64,000 nucleotides of DNA from Armillaria gallica (lineage: Eukaryota > Basidiomycota > Agaricomycetes > Agaricales > Physalacriaceae): contig JBANDB010000009.1 of assembly GCA_037576215.1 (NCBI GenBank), forward strand, positions 3,038,001 through 3,102,000, written 5' to 3'. The notes under the pieces were generated by a model. That model saw only the letters and a program-made list of their open reading frames with translations, searched no databases and had not been told where the DNA came from. The translations under genes were made by a program, and so were the position numbers. Below, one piece after another: positions 47,771-59,548 of this stretch (position 1 is the stretch's first letter; every line of letters begins with the position of its first letter).

Positions 47771-48688
47771 ATGCTTCCCTCGCGTATCCTGCGTTCAACG
47801 GTAAATGCTGCAGAAATATCTTTCTTTTCGCGCCTTTCCTCGCAGTGGTGGGATGAGCGTGGCGAGTTTGCTTTTCTGCACCAGATGAACCCTGTCCGAG
47901 TGCAATTCATCCGGCAGAAACTTCTTGAAACAGCGCGCGATGAAGATGAGACTGCATCCCAAAACGTCCTAAAGGGTCTCCAAGTACTGGATGTCGGCTG
48001 TGGAGGTGGATTGCTATCAGAGGTATTTTTGTATTTGCTTCGAGATTTTCATCTCACCTCTCGCAGAGTTTAGCTCGTTTGGGTGCCCGTACAGTGGGAA
48101 TTGATGCATCCGAATCCAATATCGAGATAGCCAAACATCATGCGTCGACAGACTCCAGACTGTCAGAAAATCTGTCCTATATGCACACATCAGCAGAGTC
48201 TTTGCTCTCGCAGGCTATGCAATACGACGTCGTATGCTCGATGGAGGTCCTGGAGCATGTTGACAATCCAGCTCTTTTCCTATCTACATGTGCTCAGCTT
48301 CTCAAGGTCTGAGCTCTTTGAATCTAACACCGACTTGATCCTGAAATGTCTCTAGCCATCTGGCCATCTTTTCCTTTCCACAATCTCCCGAACCCCACTG
48401 GCCTATTTCCTTACAGTTCTGATGGCTGAGAATGTTCTGCGACGGGTTGCTCCTGGGACACACACGTACTCCAAATTTATAAAACCTTCCGAGCTTGTTG
48501 CGTTCTTCCAGTCCTATGGGTCCCGTCCGTGGATAGCACCTTCGGCCGCCCAACCAACAAGGACAGAAGCCGAAATCCGGGGCATAGTGTACAATCCCCT
48601 TTCGTCCAGTTGGAATCTTGCCCCAAGAGATGCGTGGGCCGCGACGGAGTGCAACTATATGTTCTGGGTTAGGAAGCCTGCCGAATAA
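47771..48688 (+). CDS. COQ3: Ubiquinone biosynthesis O-methyltransferase COQ3
   Basis: A mitochondrial SAM-dependent methyltransferase that carries out both O-methylations in ubiquinone synthesis. Three exons, 47771-48022, 48067-48306 and 48356-48688, join in frame. The first residues MLPSRILRSTVNAA form an Arg/Ser-rich amphipathic leader fit for mitochondrial import. The family core follows: SSQWWDERGEFAFLHQMNPV, SAM motif I VLDVGCGGGLLSE, GIDASESNIEIAKHHA, the VCSMEVLEHVDNP block, GHLFLSTISRTPLAYFL and the C-terminal YNPLSSSWNLAPRD with NYMFW. The length of about 274 residues is typical. It looks intact. Confidence 0.92.
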
Positions 48689-49034
48689 TTCAGTTCTGAA
48701 TGCTCTCGGCATTCCCACGAGCATGCGGTGCGCAGGCCATGAGTCCCAATGGAGCTCGCTCAGTAATGCTATGATGTAGTCCCCACGATACTTCGTGTGA
48801 AGCTGTATACGTACGCACATACAGAAAGCATTCTCACGAATACATTTTAAGCAAACACAACAATTTGATGATACAATTCAAGCACCCGCGCGCTTCGTTA
48901 AACGACTCGTGAAATTTCATACATAGAGAACATACGGATATAAGATGTCAACTACTACGAAGACAACTGGTATCATACTATTAAGTGGGGTAAGATATTC
49001 TATTCTATTTGTACACCTAGTTGGATAGCTGGTG
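48689..49034. other. Convergent intergenic region, COQ3 / VCX1
   Basis: About 350 bp between two stop codons on opposite strands. AT-rich and without a gene; presumably the two 3' UTRs. Confidence 0.4.
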
Positions 49035-51071
49035 TTAGCATTCTGAGAAAAGATTCCCAGCGCTAGTACCATTCTGGGGGTAAAACCAAAACGAAAATGC
49101 CTGGCGAATTCGGTGTGAGCGGCATAGTGGGGAAAGATTCAAGCAGAGCACTTACAATAAGTACGTAGGTCCCAAACAAAAGAATTCCACTCATGTAATG
49201 TGTACGTCCGTCTTCTGTGGCAAAGCGTACGAGAAGGACGGAGAGGAACAGAGTAACAACTTCGAGAGGATCAAATCTAAAAGGCCAATGCCTTAGCAAA
49301 TGCACAACACGAGAAGATGAGTTAACCACGTACAGCAACGAGAGTGGTTTATTTGCGATCCAACCGATCAACACCAATAGGGGGATGACAAAAAGAGAAA
49401 TCTGCGGTGCACGTAAAATGAGGAGCTGTTTTTTTTTGTCAACAAACAGTCGTCCTTACCTGAATGCACGATCCCACGGAAACAGCGAGCGCCAAGTCGA
49501 TCTTGTTGCGGTACGCAACAAAAACAGCGGTCACATGCTCCGCCGCGTTACCCACACTAATAGAAAAGGTTAGAGGGCCACTCACGTATTGTACAATGGT
49601 GGAAGACCCACATAGCCAACAGAATCAACCCTAACCATTCAGTACTGACGCTTCCGGTTTGGCCGATTCCCTCCAATGAATCGGTCAAGGCCTCGGCTGT
49701 CAGATACGTGAGGCCAGTAGCCGCGATCAAGACGGAAATTGCGACAGTAAGGTTCATCTCGGGCGTCTCCAATTCCTTCTCGCTGCTAGTGTCTCCTTGT
49801 GCTAAAACGGCAGCTTCGGGGTCTTGGCGCCTTTGTCGATCGCGTTGTCTAGCAGTTTTTAGTCAGTTATTTTGAGCGACAGTGTGAACAAAGAAGAGAG
49901 AATTCACCTCTTCTCTTCGTCTTTCTCATCTACCCTGTTGAACTGTGCTGGGAGTGATCCGCGTTTCGAGGTCTGTCCCAAAAACGCTCGGCTGCCAAAG
50001 GTAGAGACGAGGCTTTGAGTCCTTTTTACAGGCGGAGGGGCCAATTCGTTGCCACTAACAATAGGCGCAGGCTGAACCGATGCTGCTGACGCGGATTGCA
50101 CGCTAGACGCGCTCGAGCGGATGTCGTTAAGGATGTCGTTATCGGGATTATATAAGTATGAATGGCTGTAGAGCTGGAAGACCATATAGCTCGCGTAAAT
50201 GAAAATGAGTATAAGGGCGCTGCCACGGGACATTTCAAGAATAATATCTCGCTCAGTTTCTTCTCCAGAGGCCTGCTCGATCGCAAATGCAAAACAAGTG
50301 GGAATAACGAGGGCAATCACTGCCAAGGTAAGCAAGGAGGTATTGAGCTGTGCGGCTGTCTGCTGGAACTGCTGTTGGGAGAAACGAACACCTCCGACAA
50401 TGAAGGCCATCCCGGTTACGAGGAGAAGGTTGGAAAGAAGACCTCCAAGTAGCGACGCCTGGACAACGCGAATTTCGCATTTCACGAGGAGAAGGATAGC
50501 GATAATGAACTCTGTGGCGTTTCCCAGAGATGCATTAATGAGACCTTGATTTAAAAAAATGAGTTCTCGCCATTATGGCAAACGTAAAAAAACTCACCCC
50601 CGAGGGCGTCGCCCGTGTAAAGGGCGATAGTTTCTGTACCGTGGCCGAGCATACCAGCCAAAGGTATTACGCCCAGAAGGGCCATGGCAAAGACCGCACC
50701 GTCGGTCTGGTGGGTATAGTGAAGAGCCCATGCAATTGGGTTAAAGACAAACAATACATTAACCCAACTGTAAGTCAAGGCTGACTTGATGCTCTCCAAA
50801 TGTCCGGGAGCTGGACCCCTTGTGTCTGCAGGGCGAATAAACAGGGCACGGGTCAATTTCGAGAAAATGGTGGAGGCCGTTCTGTGATTCGTGAAGAGGA
50901 TGACGATGACGAGGACGAAGACAGCGTGCGAGAGTGGTGCAGTGCATTGCCGTGGTGGCTAGTGGGAGGGGAAATTTCGATGGGCTCGGGCGAGGAGCTA
51001 AGAACTTTTTCTAAACCATTATTAGAGCCGCCTATGTTGGGTTCGCTTGACATCACTTTCTCTCGGAACAT
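49035..51071 (-). CDS. VCX1: Vacuolar Ca2+/H+ exchanger (CAX family, VCX1-like)
   Basis: A vacuolar antiporter that removes cytosolic Ca2+ in exchange for protons. The start at 51071 (MFREKVMSSEPN) leads into a Ser-rich tail with a run of about eleven serines. Membrane segments then follow: NVLFVFNPIAWALHY, GTETIALYTGDALGGLINAS, the first CAX signature GNATEFIIAILLL, LLSNLLLVTGMAFIVGG, LTLAVIALVIPTCFAFAIEQ, a charged loop, the second signature GNAAEHVTAVFVAYRNKIDL with SVGSCIQ, and the end TYVLIAFSFWFYPQNG. Introns near 50,545-50,595, 49,855-49,905 and 49,090-49,155 are canonical; the last splices to FSFWFYPQNGTSAGNLF and the stop at 49035. Between the cytosolic tail and the first membrane segment (about 50,865) the frame changes; either a short intron ending in ATCACAG or a one-base loss would explain it. 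Confidence 0.83.
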
Positions 51072-51380
51072 GAGCGGCCTCACCTTAAGAGCTAATAATT
51101 CGATCGGAGTTTGAAGCAGATCCACTGCACAGTGCACAGCCAATGAGTCAATGACGCGCTCGATTCTCGCGGCAATTAGCATGCCGTGCCGTGCCGAACA
51201 AACTCCGAACGAGTCATGAACTTTGCTGTGCATGATGCCATCATCTAAAGTTCAAAGTTTTCTTGCTAGCAAATCAAATTTAATATACAAGGCCGCAGCG
51301 CAGCTCAATGCTTTGACGAGGTACTCCTTTATTTTTTCGCTCTTCGTCAATGACTATACGTATTTTCAGCGCCAGATCTC

Positions 51381-52479
51381 CTAGGAAAGCGAATTTACGT
51401 ACAAGCCGTATGGGCAATGCATGCTGCATCTCCAGCGGTTGGAATTAAAGCTGAGAAGTACAGTGAGTTCAGCCCAACAGATGGATGTCGTCCTTACTGC
51501 TATCAAACTGTCGAAAGACAAGAATTTCGTCTGGCATCTGGTCGCGTACGTACATCCACTTCATATTCGCTGAAAAGTAACGATCGCGAGTCAATAACAG
51601 AAAGCCGGCATACAAACGGTGACATTAACCGTTGTATTCGATGAAGTATCCGCCACCATACTGTAGAGGATCAGACCGACAAGATAAAGCGACGAGCACT
51701 AATTACCCACTTTGTCGATTGTACGGGTCATATCTTTGGGATCGAATGTACGAGCATCACACACTGCAAGTGGCGCGTCCATTACCGGTCCACAAAGCGG
51801 CCGCCATACATTACTTCGCAGAAATGTTAACATTTACCACGAAATGAATGCAACACACTCACATAATCGCGATTCTCTCCGCCTTCGCAGCTGAAGAATC
51901 CCCTTCGTATGGAGTCAGACATCGTGCACGCGCGCGCTCCCTGTTGATATCGACATGAACGGCCGGAACAGGCTGCTTCCCGAGAACCTGATCAGGATCC
52001 TGCGCGGCGTAGTTGGCTTCTTGATGAGACTCTCCTTCCACCGCCCTACGTCTTTGAAATATTTCTCAGTGGAAAAATAGCAACGGAACGGGGAAACACG
52101 CAGACCTGATCTGGTAATTTATTGTTTTGCAATCTTTCGCGCCGGCATGCTTCTTCAGCCATCTACGCGGTTCAATTCTGGGACCAAAAAAAAAACGATG
52201 GACTGCTTACTCGCAGGTCTCTTTCGCATAGCGTTCTTCCCAACCCTCCTCACCGTCCAAACCTTCGAACGGTACCGTTTGCCAGGTAAAGCCCTCAATA
52301 TCCAGCGATGGTCGTTGTTCTTCCTTGCGTAAATCATGTAGCTGAACTTTGTGTGGACTCAGATGCAAAGGCTCTCCCGACGAAACGCATGTCACGAACG
52401 GAAACGCGAAAGCACCAGGCGCCGATTTATCACAGGCAAAGTTGAGCTCTCCATAAAAGGGAACTGGAGGGGTAGACAT
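51381..52479 (-). CDS. CmcJ/AsaB-like putative oxidoreductase
   Basis: A cytosolic protein of the large fungal family annotated as CmcJ-like methyltransferase or GA4-desaturase/AsaB-like hydroxylase, often found in secondary-metabolite or detoxification loci. The reaction of this copy is unknown. Exons inferred: 52479-52211, 52162-52106, 52045-51863, 51813-51711, 51660-51630, then from 51569. Family features in order: SPHKVQLHDLRKEE, GFTWQTVPFEG, EWLKKHAGAKDCKTINYQIR, PAVHVDINRERARARC with the His-Val-Asp metal-type motif, NVWRPLCGPVMDAPLAVCDA, and MKWMYVRDQMPDEILVFRQF with FDSSKDDIH. The expected closing PHTAF-like histidine block is not clear: after DDIH a 58-bp intron gives HCPYGLYVNSLS and a stop at 51381, so the C-terminus may be altered or mis-modelled. 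It lies next to an MFS transporter, divergently. Confidence 0.6.
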
Positions 52480-53004
52480 TTGTGGACGCGGCGAAGGTGT
52501 GGAGGATTCTCACTGACCAGGATATATGATTATTGCGAACAAGGAACACAGGTCAGGAGATGATAGTGGCTGTGAGGCGCGTCCCCTCGGATGATAAGGG
52601 TCATAAGACTCAAAAAGCGTTGAACTGCCGAGGCCAGTCGGACGTGCGCGGATCGCGGGCCGTTATCTTCCCTGGAAAAACATTAGTCCGATTTTCAGTA
52701 TGTCGGGGTCACGTGAGAATCTAGCTATCGTGAAGCTGAAAATGATTTCAGCATACTCAAGTGCTGGCTCGCTCCATGATATCTGCCCTGGATATGGCGC
52801 CTAGGGGTTTCCATTCTACCGCAGTCCGCTCGCCACTCTATTAGTTATCTCTGTTTTTTTTTAATCTTGGCCTGCTGATTAAGTACGTATCTCGCTCGTT
52901 CCTGATAGAAGTTGTACATAAAGGCGTCGCACTTGACCATAGCTCCCTTGGCTCTTCTTGTTGTCCGTCAATAAGCCAACTTCCCTCTTCGCTTGTTGCA
53001 CACC
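52480..53004. promoter_or_regulatory. Divergent promoter region, CmcJ-like gene / sugar transporter
   Basis: 525 bp between two start codons on opposite strands, with T-rich tracts near 52,853-52,862. Co-regulation of the pair is possible, but no operator is recognised. Confidence 0.4.
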
Positions 53005-55670
53005 ATGTTGGCTGGCACCGAAGCTTTTCGAAGCATCCCCAATCATGGTTCCCACTTGGTGCGTCAGTGATCGCCGTCTCTTGATATCGTCCTAATAAAT
53101 TCCATTCATTAGACCTGGTGGACCAACGATGGTAGAGCTTCCATTTACGTGGCCGGACCCGAGTCGAGCTAACGTGATCATTCAGGCCTTCGACAACTCA
53201 ACTTGCTGCTCGGAACCATCTTCATAGCTCAATTTTTGAACGGATACGATGCTTCTCTTGTCAGCGGCTTCCAGTCTATGAAGCCTTGGTTGACAAGTAC
53301 GTTCAAATAAGTCTGATCAAATGATACTATATTGACCTCTTTCGAAGATCTTGGGAATCCCGACTCTGACCACATTGGTCTCCTGAATGCCGCGACATAC
53401 TTGGCTGGGTGTAAGTCATCCACTTTTCGCTTCGCCGCCTCTATTGCTCATCACACCTCATCACAGTATGCACTGCTCCCTTCGCTGCTTTCATTGCTGA
53501 TCGTTGGGGACGCAAATGGTGCATAAAGTGAGTTCAGTCACAAAATTGAAGTTCGAATCGCACTGATGTACGTTTGCGTAGATACTCTTCCGTTACCAAT
53601 CTGATGGGTACTGCTATCGGTGCCGCAGCTGGGTCCGGGGGCACGAACGGATACGCCATGTTCATCATGTCGCGGATTATTGTACGTATATTCAATCTCT
53701 GGCTATGTAGTGCACCTTGCTAAAGTCATTCTAGATTGGCTCGGGTCTTGCTTTTGCTCTCATGTGCTCTCCGATCATGTAAGATTTCTTGTTCTTGTCA
53801 AGACTCTCACTGACAATATTGTGTCATCTATAGGCTCCAGGAACTTCCCCATCCGAAGCACAGAACGTGGATGGCCGGTTTCTTCGATGTCGCGTTTGTT
53901 AGTGCCTCGTATATCGTTCATAGCAGATTCCTAACAAGATACTTAGATCATCGGGAACTTCGTGGCAGCATGGTGAGTCCATTTCTTGCGCCAACTTTAC
54001 CGTTAGTTAATCACCATGATGCAGGGTTAACTTTGTCCGTCCATTCTACATGTATGAGGTTCAGTTACTGATTTTAAGTTGTTCATTAGGGATGCAGTCA
54101 TCTCACGAATAACTGGGCGTGGAGTAAGTCATCTACAACAAGGAACTTTAGCAAAATGACTTAGCCTAATCTCTTCCAGGAATCCCTTATTTGGTGATTT
54201 ATTTTTCTTTTATATCACAAGATACACTCAACTAAGACGGTGGTGCAGATCCATATCGGCCCAGCGTTGATTATGATTGTCCTCATCTCATTCGTTCCGG
54301 AATCTCCTCGATGGTTGAGTGAGATGGCCTTCTTTAACTTCCATTCGTCGTGCTAAATCTCTTTAGTCAAAATGGCCGTGAGGAAGAGGCCAAAGCCTTC
54401 TTAGCCAAGTATCATGCGAACGGCAAGGCCGATGATGAACTGGTTGCATTTGAGTACGCGGAAATTCAAGAGGCGCTCCATATGGAGAGGGAGACGAAAC
54501 AGGATACGTGGAAAGTAATTCTCAGCAGCAAGAGCAGTCGTCATCGCCTTGGCTGTGGTAAGTTCCATGATTTTAATCCGCCGCCATGTCACCAACATAT
54601 CATCCAGTTATCTTGATCGCCATCTGCCAGAATCTGAGCGGCACAGCTATCATCAGTTATTGTAAGTGTTGTTAGTTACCCGTTGCCATTCATTTCTAAC
54701 ACTATCTTAGACTACACCTCGAGTACGTGCCGCTTATGAATCACATGCTTGCTCTACTGAACCGTATCCAGTTCTTAAGCTTGTCGGAATCACGGACACC
54801 GTCACCCAAACCGGTATCAACGCTGGACTGACGTCGGTCAGTAAATCTCCAATTGATGAGTAGATCATGCCGCTGACATCGATTACTTCCTCTCTAGTTC
54901 ACTTTCCTTATGGCCTTGTTTGGTCTTTGGCTCACCCAGCGCGTCAAGCGTCGACCTCAGCTCCTGGGTACATGGTTTGCCGTCCTCCTTGCGAACATCG
55001 GTCTAACCGTATGCACCGCCGAATACACCAAGACCAAAAATAAGGGGGCCGGTATTGGAGCTGTCGTTTTCGTTTGGTTGTACAACGGCGCTTTCTTCGT
55101 GTCCTGCGGTCCTATTTTCTTCAGTTACCCTGCCGAGGTTCTCCACTACTCGATGCGTGGCAAGGGCATGATGGTGTGGGCAATAACTGCGAAATGTTTA
55201 TCCGTCTTCAGCGCGTACACGAATCCGGTTGCCAGTACGTCTTTTCAACCTTCTTGCCATGTTAGCAGTGTTAACAGCGTCTCCTCCGATAGTGCGTAAC
55301 ATCGGATATAAGTGGTATACGTTCTAGTAAGTGCCAAACTCCGTATCCAAGTCTTTTCATTGATCTTATTGATCACCTTAGCACTGCGATCCTTGTCGTC
55401 ACCGGCGTTTGCATATACTTTTTCATCGTCGAAACCAAAGGCCACACCCTTGAAGAGTAAGTTCTCCATTTCTGCCTCCTTGATTCCTCGTATATCTGAC
55501 GATGGTATCATCTCAGGATCGGACAACTCTTTGATGGTAAACCCCTCGAAACCAGTCTTCATCCTGAGCTCGCGACCGTGGAGTACGATGGTAAAGGCGA
55601 CGCTATTGTTGATGTCAGGGGTGTTCCCGATGAAGAGAATTCGCTGGACCGCAAGTCTGAATCTTGTTAG
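53005..55670 (+). CDS. MFS sugar transporter (lactose-permease-like)
   Basis: A plasma-membrane proton/sugar carrier of the major facilitator superfamily. The first exon starts MLAGTEAFRSIPNHGSHL at 53005; a 54-bp intron with a CTAAC branch point leads into TWWTNDGLRQLNLLLGTIFI and NGYDASLVSGFQSMKPWL. Sugar-porter signatures are ADRWGRKW in the loop between helices 2 and 3, PESPRW before the central loop, an acidic central loop (EEEAKAFLAKYHANG), QNLSGTAIISYYYS after helix 7, and VETKGHTLEE at the end of helix 12. The C-terminal tail runs from IGQLFDGKPLET to the stop at 55670. At least ten short introns are implied. The substrate cannot be read; the PWW and Gln-Asn-Leu-Ser-Gly motifs fit fungal lactose/cellodextrin-type carriers. 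Confidence 0.8.
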
Positions 55671-56308
55671 ATCGATTATTAACTTACATTTTTACGAGTC
55701 TAGCCCGCTTAATTGGAAGCGTATGAGTTAAATAGTAATGATAGATGCAAAGGATGAATTTGATTTGGAATATCTCAGTTTGAATCATTGAACGGCTTTG
55801 GACTTCTTCACATTTGGCAGCCAACGTGGAAATTTGCCACGGAGACTGGAGGCTCCTTATGAAGCGCCACAGTCCAGATATTAAACCGTTTACCGAGGTC
55901 AAAATAGTGGCCTGAGTGTTAGAACGGAGTTGAACCAAACGAACTGAGTAGCAAAAATGGTTTACATCTGTGGCAAATGCGACATGGGGACTAACTACGA
56001 AATATCTAGGCTTATACACTACCAGATACCCGCGGAAATAAGCGAACATGTAAGTGAATTCGTACAAGAATTAAAAGGCGATTAACTGTTCGCCATAAAA
56101 AACTCGAATATCTCACACTGAGCTCAATAATGATAGTTTATGGGCCTGAAAGCCACGTACGTCGTAAGCTGAAAACAGTCAAATGATGGCCCGCCCTGGG
56201 GCCCAAAGGCTCGAAGACTCAAGAGTCATACACGACTAAGTATTACAGGAATTTCAAACCATCCGGACTTAAGTTGACATTGTTTCTCTGTCTAATAGTC
56301 CACAGCAG
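55671..56308. other. Convergent intergenic region, transporter / amidohydrolase
   Basis: 640 bp between two converging stops, AT-rich. A 127-codon minus-strand open stretch at 55,684-56,067 shows no motif and is treated as chance. No gene supported. Confidence 0.4.
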
Positions 56309-57599
56309 CTACATCTGTAATCCGAATAATGACAACGCGTTTCCGCCCCGCACGCCATCCTTCTCCGACGTCCCCCAGCCCGGTACGGACGCAATGGCTT
56401 CCAGATTCTCCACCACGCTCTTCCATTTCTCGGTCGACGTGAGAGGAGGAAAGAACGGGTGATCCGTACCAAAAAGCATCCTCCGGCTTCCCTCTCTTCT
56501 GTCCGCCTCTCCTTGTACCGTACTTCCTGCCTCGAATCGTTTTGATCGTGAAACTACTTCGCTGACAAAACCAAGTTCCTCTGGGCCGTAAGCGACTGCA
56601 TCAAAGTATAGTTTTCCAAGGTAAAAGCGCGCATCGTGCTTGAGACGGGACGCGACAACGGGGTCGTGATCGATACACGATGCGAGGCGGGAAGATAGCT
56701 GAGGAAGTGCTCCACCGGAGTGTGCAAGAAGGATCCGAAGCGATGGGAATCTATCAAATACACCCGACAAGATCAAACGAGCTGTTGCCTAAAAGTCACA
56801 TCAGCTAACTAGCTAGAACACAAGGTGATTTCACTCGCGGTAGTGGTCTCAAAAGGGAAACCTAAAGCCAGAGGCAAAACGTGTCCATTATCTTTGTCGC
56901 CCCACGCATTGCTGTCCACACCGTAATGAGGATGGAGGAAGACAACCAAGCCGGCAGCTTCGATGGCTTGCCAAACAGGGTCCAGCGCTTCATCGTCCAG
57001 CCCTTTACCAATGCCCTTGGTCCCCATTATTAACCCTTTCAAATGAGGTGCAGCAGCTATCTGGTTTACTGCTTCGACAATTGCGTCAATAGTAATGCCC
57101 GGGACCAATGGAAGCAAGCCGAGCCCGTATAACCTCTTCAAAACAGAATCCGAGTACGATGGCCCAGTCGAGCAGTATTCTTCGAGATCGTTGTTGAGCC
57201 CCAGCGCAAGTTCGTGCGCATCTTTAGCCGAGAGGAAGTCGAGCCAAGGGTTGGCTGTGCTATATGTGACACGTCGTTTCTATTCTCAAATCAACCATGT
57301 AATGTGAAGTAAGCACACCTTACGAAAGATATATCAATACCGTGTAGATCCATGAACCTGAGCTTCTCCTGACGATCCCAGTATTGAGGCCCCACAGGCC
57401 TTCCACCACTAGGCTCATTCTCCAGAATCAAGAGCCGCTCTTCTCCCCCCTCGGTTGACATGATTTTGGGCGCAACTGAACGCGACCGGAGCCATGAAGC
57501 ATACCTAGGAAGGTATACATGAGTATGCATGTCGACGAGAGGCTTCAGAGACATGGATGAAAATGAGAGCCGGTTGAAAATTCCAAGTGGGACACTCAT
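56309..57599 (-). CDS. Amidohydrolase-2 family protein (ACMSD-like decarboxylase)
   Basis: A metal-dependent TIM-barrel enzyme related to aminocarboxymuconate semialdehyde decarboxylase and other aromatic-acid decarboxylases. The start MSVPLGIFNRLSFSSMSLKP at 57599 precedes the metal site VDMHTHVYLPRY (HxH). Then come TANPWLDFLSAKDAHELAL, KGLIMGTKGIGKGLDD, the metal histidine in VVFLHPHYGVD, LILSGVFDRFPSLRILLAHS with its histidine, and the catalytic aspartate in MLFGTDHPFFPP. It ends GGNALSLFGLQM. Introns near 57,255-57,320 and 56,790-56,835 join the parts. The substrate is not identifiable; the sequence fits the fungal branch often called ACMSD-like. The gene is divergent from the FMN dehydrogenase, 359 bp apart. 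Confidence 0.8.
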
Positions 57600-57958
57600 C
57601 CTGAGTTGCCTTATCGTTCGATCGACGTGATCGTGTTGCCCCTGTCGGCTCCGCGGACCCGTTCCGACCGTCCGGTTTTGCTCCGAACTATCATGGTCGG
57701 ATGCATATACCTCCTTATCCTGGACTGGAGGTAAATTGCTTATCCTTAAGGTAGTCGCTGTCTCAATTTTTCTGTCATAGATCAATATTCCTAACAGGAA
57801 CCTGTGCTTGGACGCGGCGAACCTTACCCCCTCTCGTTTATCGCTTACTCGAAAGGCCGACTTCGCGCATCTGATAGGAAATACAATGCTAGAGATAACG
57901 GCTCAACAGCCTTTACTGTGCCATATTCTCTTGTCTGCCTTGCCCCCACTAGTATGCT
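57600..57958. promoter_or_regulatory. Bidirectional promoter, amidohydrolase / FMN dehydrogenase
   Basis: A 359-bp interval between the two start codons. The minus frame stays open upstream of 57599 to 57785, so an earlier amidohydrolase start is possible but would add a charged, non-conserved leader. Confidence 0.45.
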
Positions 57959-59548
57959 ATGTCTTTCAAGGCCGCTCTCGAATCCGGACAAGAACCTCCA
58001 GAATCGTGGTCATCGTACATGAACGTTGTCTATGACAGCAGACGACCTCCTTCAATCGGGTCATACGATGCGGAAAAGTTGGAAGCCAAAGCAAGAGAGG
58101 TGACTATGTCAAATCACTGTATGTACTCTATCCGTCGTGTAAAGTGTCGCAATTCAGTTGATATCGTCTTGACAGCTGCTTTCCTGTACGTGTTCGGGAG
58201 TGCGGGATCGTGCTCAACAGATCGCGCTAACAAGAAGGCGTTCGAGAAATGGAGCTTCATCCCGAAAATGCTCGTTGATGCCTCCGATCGGACACTAGAG
58301 GTAAAGAATCGCTCTTTTATATAACTAGTCGTTATTTAAGTAATGCTTGTTAGACGACTCTATTCGGTGTTACATACAAGTCACCTCTTCTCCTCGCCCC
58401 CATTGGTGTCCATGGTCTCTTGAATAAGGATGGAGAAGTGACTACTTCGCGAGCAGCTGCAAAAGTCGGTGTTCCATTCATCACTAGCACTGCTAGCACT
58501 CGCTCTCTTGAGGACGTCGCTGAAGCCAATGGAGACGGTCAACGTTGGTATCAACTATATTGGTATGTTCTCATCAATATCTACTGCTGTGCGTAGCGCT
58601 GCTAAAGACCGCTATTAGGCCTCGTTCCGAAGAGATTACTCTGACATTGCTAGGTCGGGCCAAAAAGGGTGGTTACACTGCCTGCATCGTGACTCTGGAC
58701 ACCATGTGTATGGGCTGGCGTCCATACGATCTCGATAAAGCCTACCTTCCTTTCAAGCATGGCATCGGAATACAAGTAGGGACATCTGATCCCGCGTTTA
58801 TGAGTACGCAGGGCCTCGAGGCGCGTCCAGATGAGCGAATTCCTTTCCCATTTGACCCTGCTGAGTTGGATGCGAAACGAGCGCGAGGGGATGAACATGA
58901 AATTCAGATGCAGATGCTGGGCAAGAATTGGTCAAGACAAATTCATTCTGGTCTATTTCGAACATGGGAAGAGCTGGTATTTGTGAGAAAGCATTGGGAA
59001 GGACCGCTTATTTTGAAGGGTATTCTCTCTGTGGACGATGCAATCAAAGCGATGGAGGTTGGCTGTGATGGAATCGTTGTCTCTAATCACGGTGAGAACT
59101 GAATTCATAGACATATCCAATGCGTGTTAAGCCTTTCCTTAGGTGGTCGGCAAATAGATGGTTCCATTCCGTCCCTTGTTGCGCTCGAGAAGATCACGGC
59201 GGACCCTCGCGTTCATACCGCCCAGGTTGAGGGAAAGTTTACCGTCCTTTTTGACTCTGGCATAAGGCGAGGGGCGATGTGATCAAGGCCATCACACTTG
59301 GCGCACAGGCTGTTCTACGTGAGTGGTTTCTGACATTTTGAGTGCAATTCTCAATATATCCAGTCGGCCGACCATACATATACGGTCTTGCTATTAGCGG
59401 TGAACAGGGAGTCGAAGAAGTCGTACGTGGCATACTCTGTGAAGCTGAAATCACACTGGGCTTGTGTGGGTACTCTAACCTGGGTCAAATATGGGGAAAG
59501 AAGGATAAAATTATGGAGAAGATGGACACGGGTCTCTATTCGTCTTAA
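57959..59548 (+). CDS. FMN-dependent 2-hydroxyacid dehydrogenase (L-lactate dehydrogenase / cytochrome b2-like, no haem domain)
   Basis: Oxidises an L-2-hydroxy acid to the 2-keto acid with FMN. The N-terminus MSFKAALESGQEPPESWSSY lacks the cytochrome b5 domain of yeast Cyb2. The barrel follows: WSFIPKMLVDASDRTLETTL, SPLLLAPIGVHGLLNKDGEV, FITSTASTRSLEDVAEANG, QRWYQLYW, YTACIVTLDTMCMGWRPYDL, GPLILKGILSVDDAIKAMEV and GCDGIVVSNHGGRQIDG with the catalytic His and substrate Arg, then VGRPYIYGLAISGEQGVEEV. Near 59,271-59,277 the phosphate-binding segment FDSGIRRGADVIKAITLGAQ is split: the sequence reads GGGGCGATGTG where GGGGCCGATGTG (or any GCN) is needed, so one base seems missing. Otherwise the gene is complete. 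Its neighbour ACMSD-like gene suggests a shared catabolic role; that is inference. Confidence 0.82.

Noticed and set aside
51381..59548. A complete secondary-metabolite biosynthetic cluster
   Set aside because: No polyketide, peptide or terpene synthase and no pathway-specific regulator in the window, so only a loose metabolic neighbourhood is claimed.
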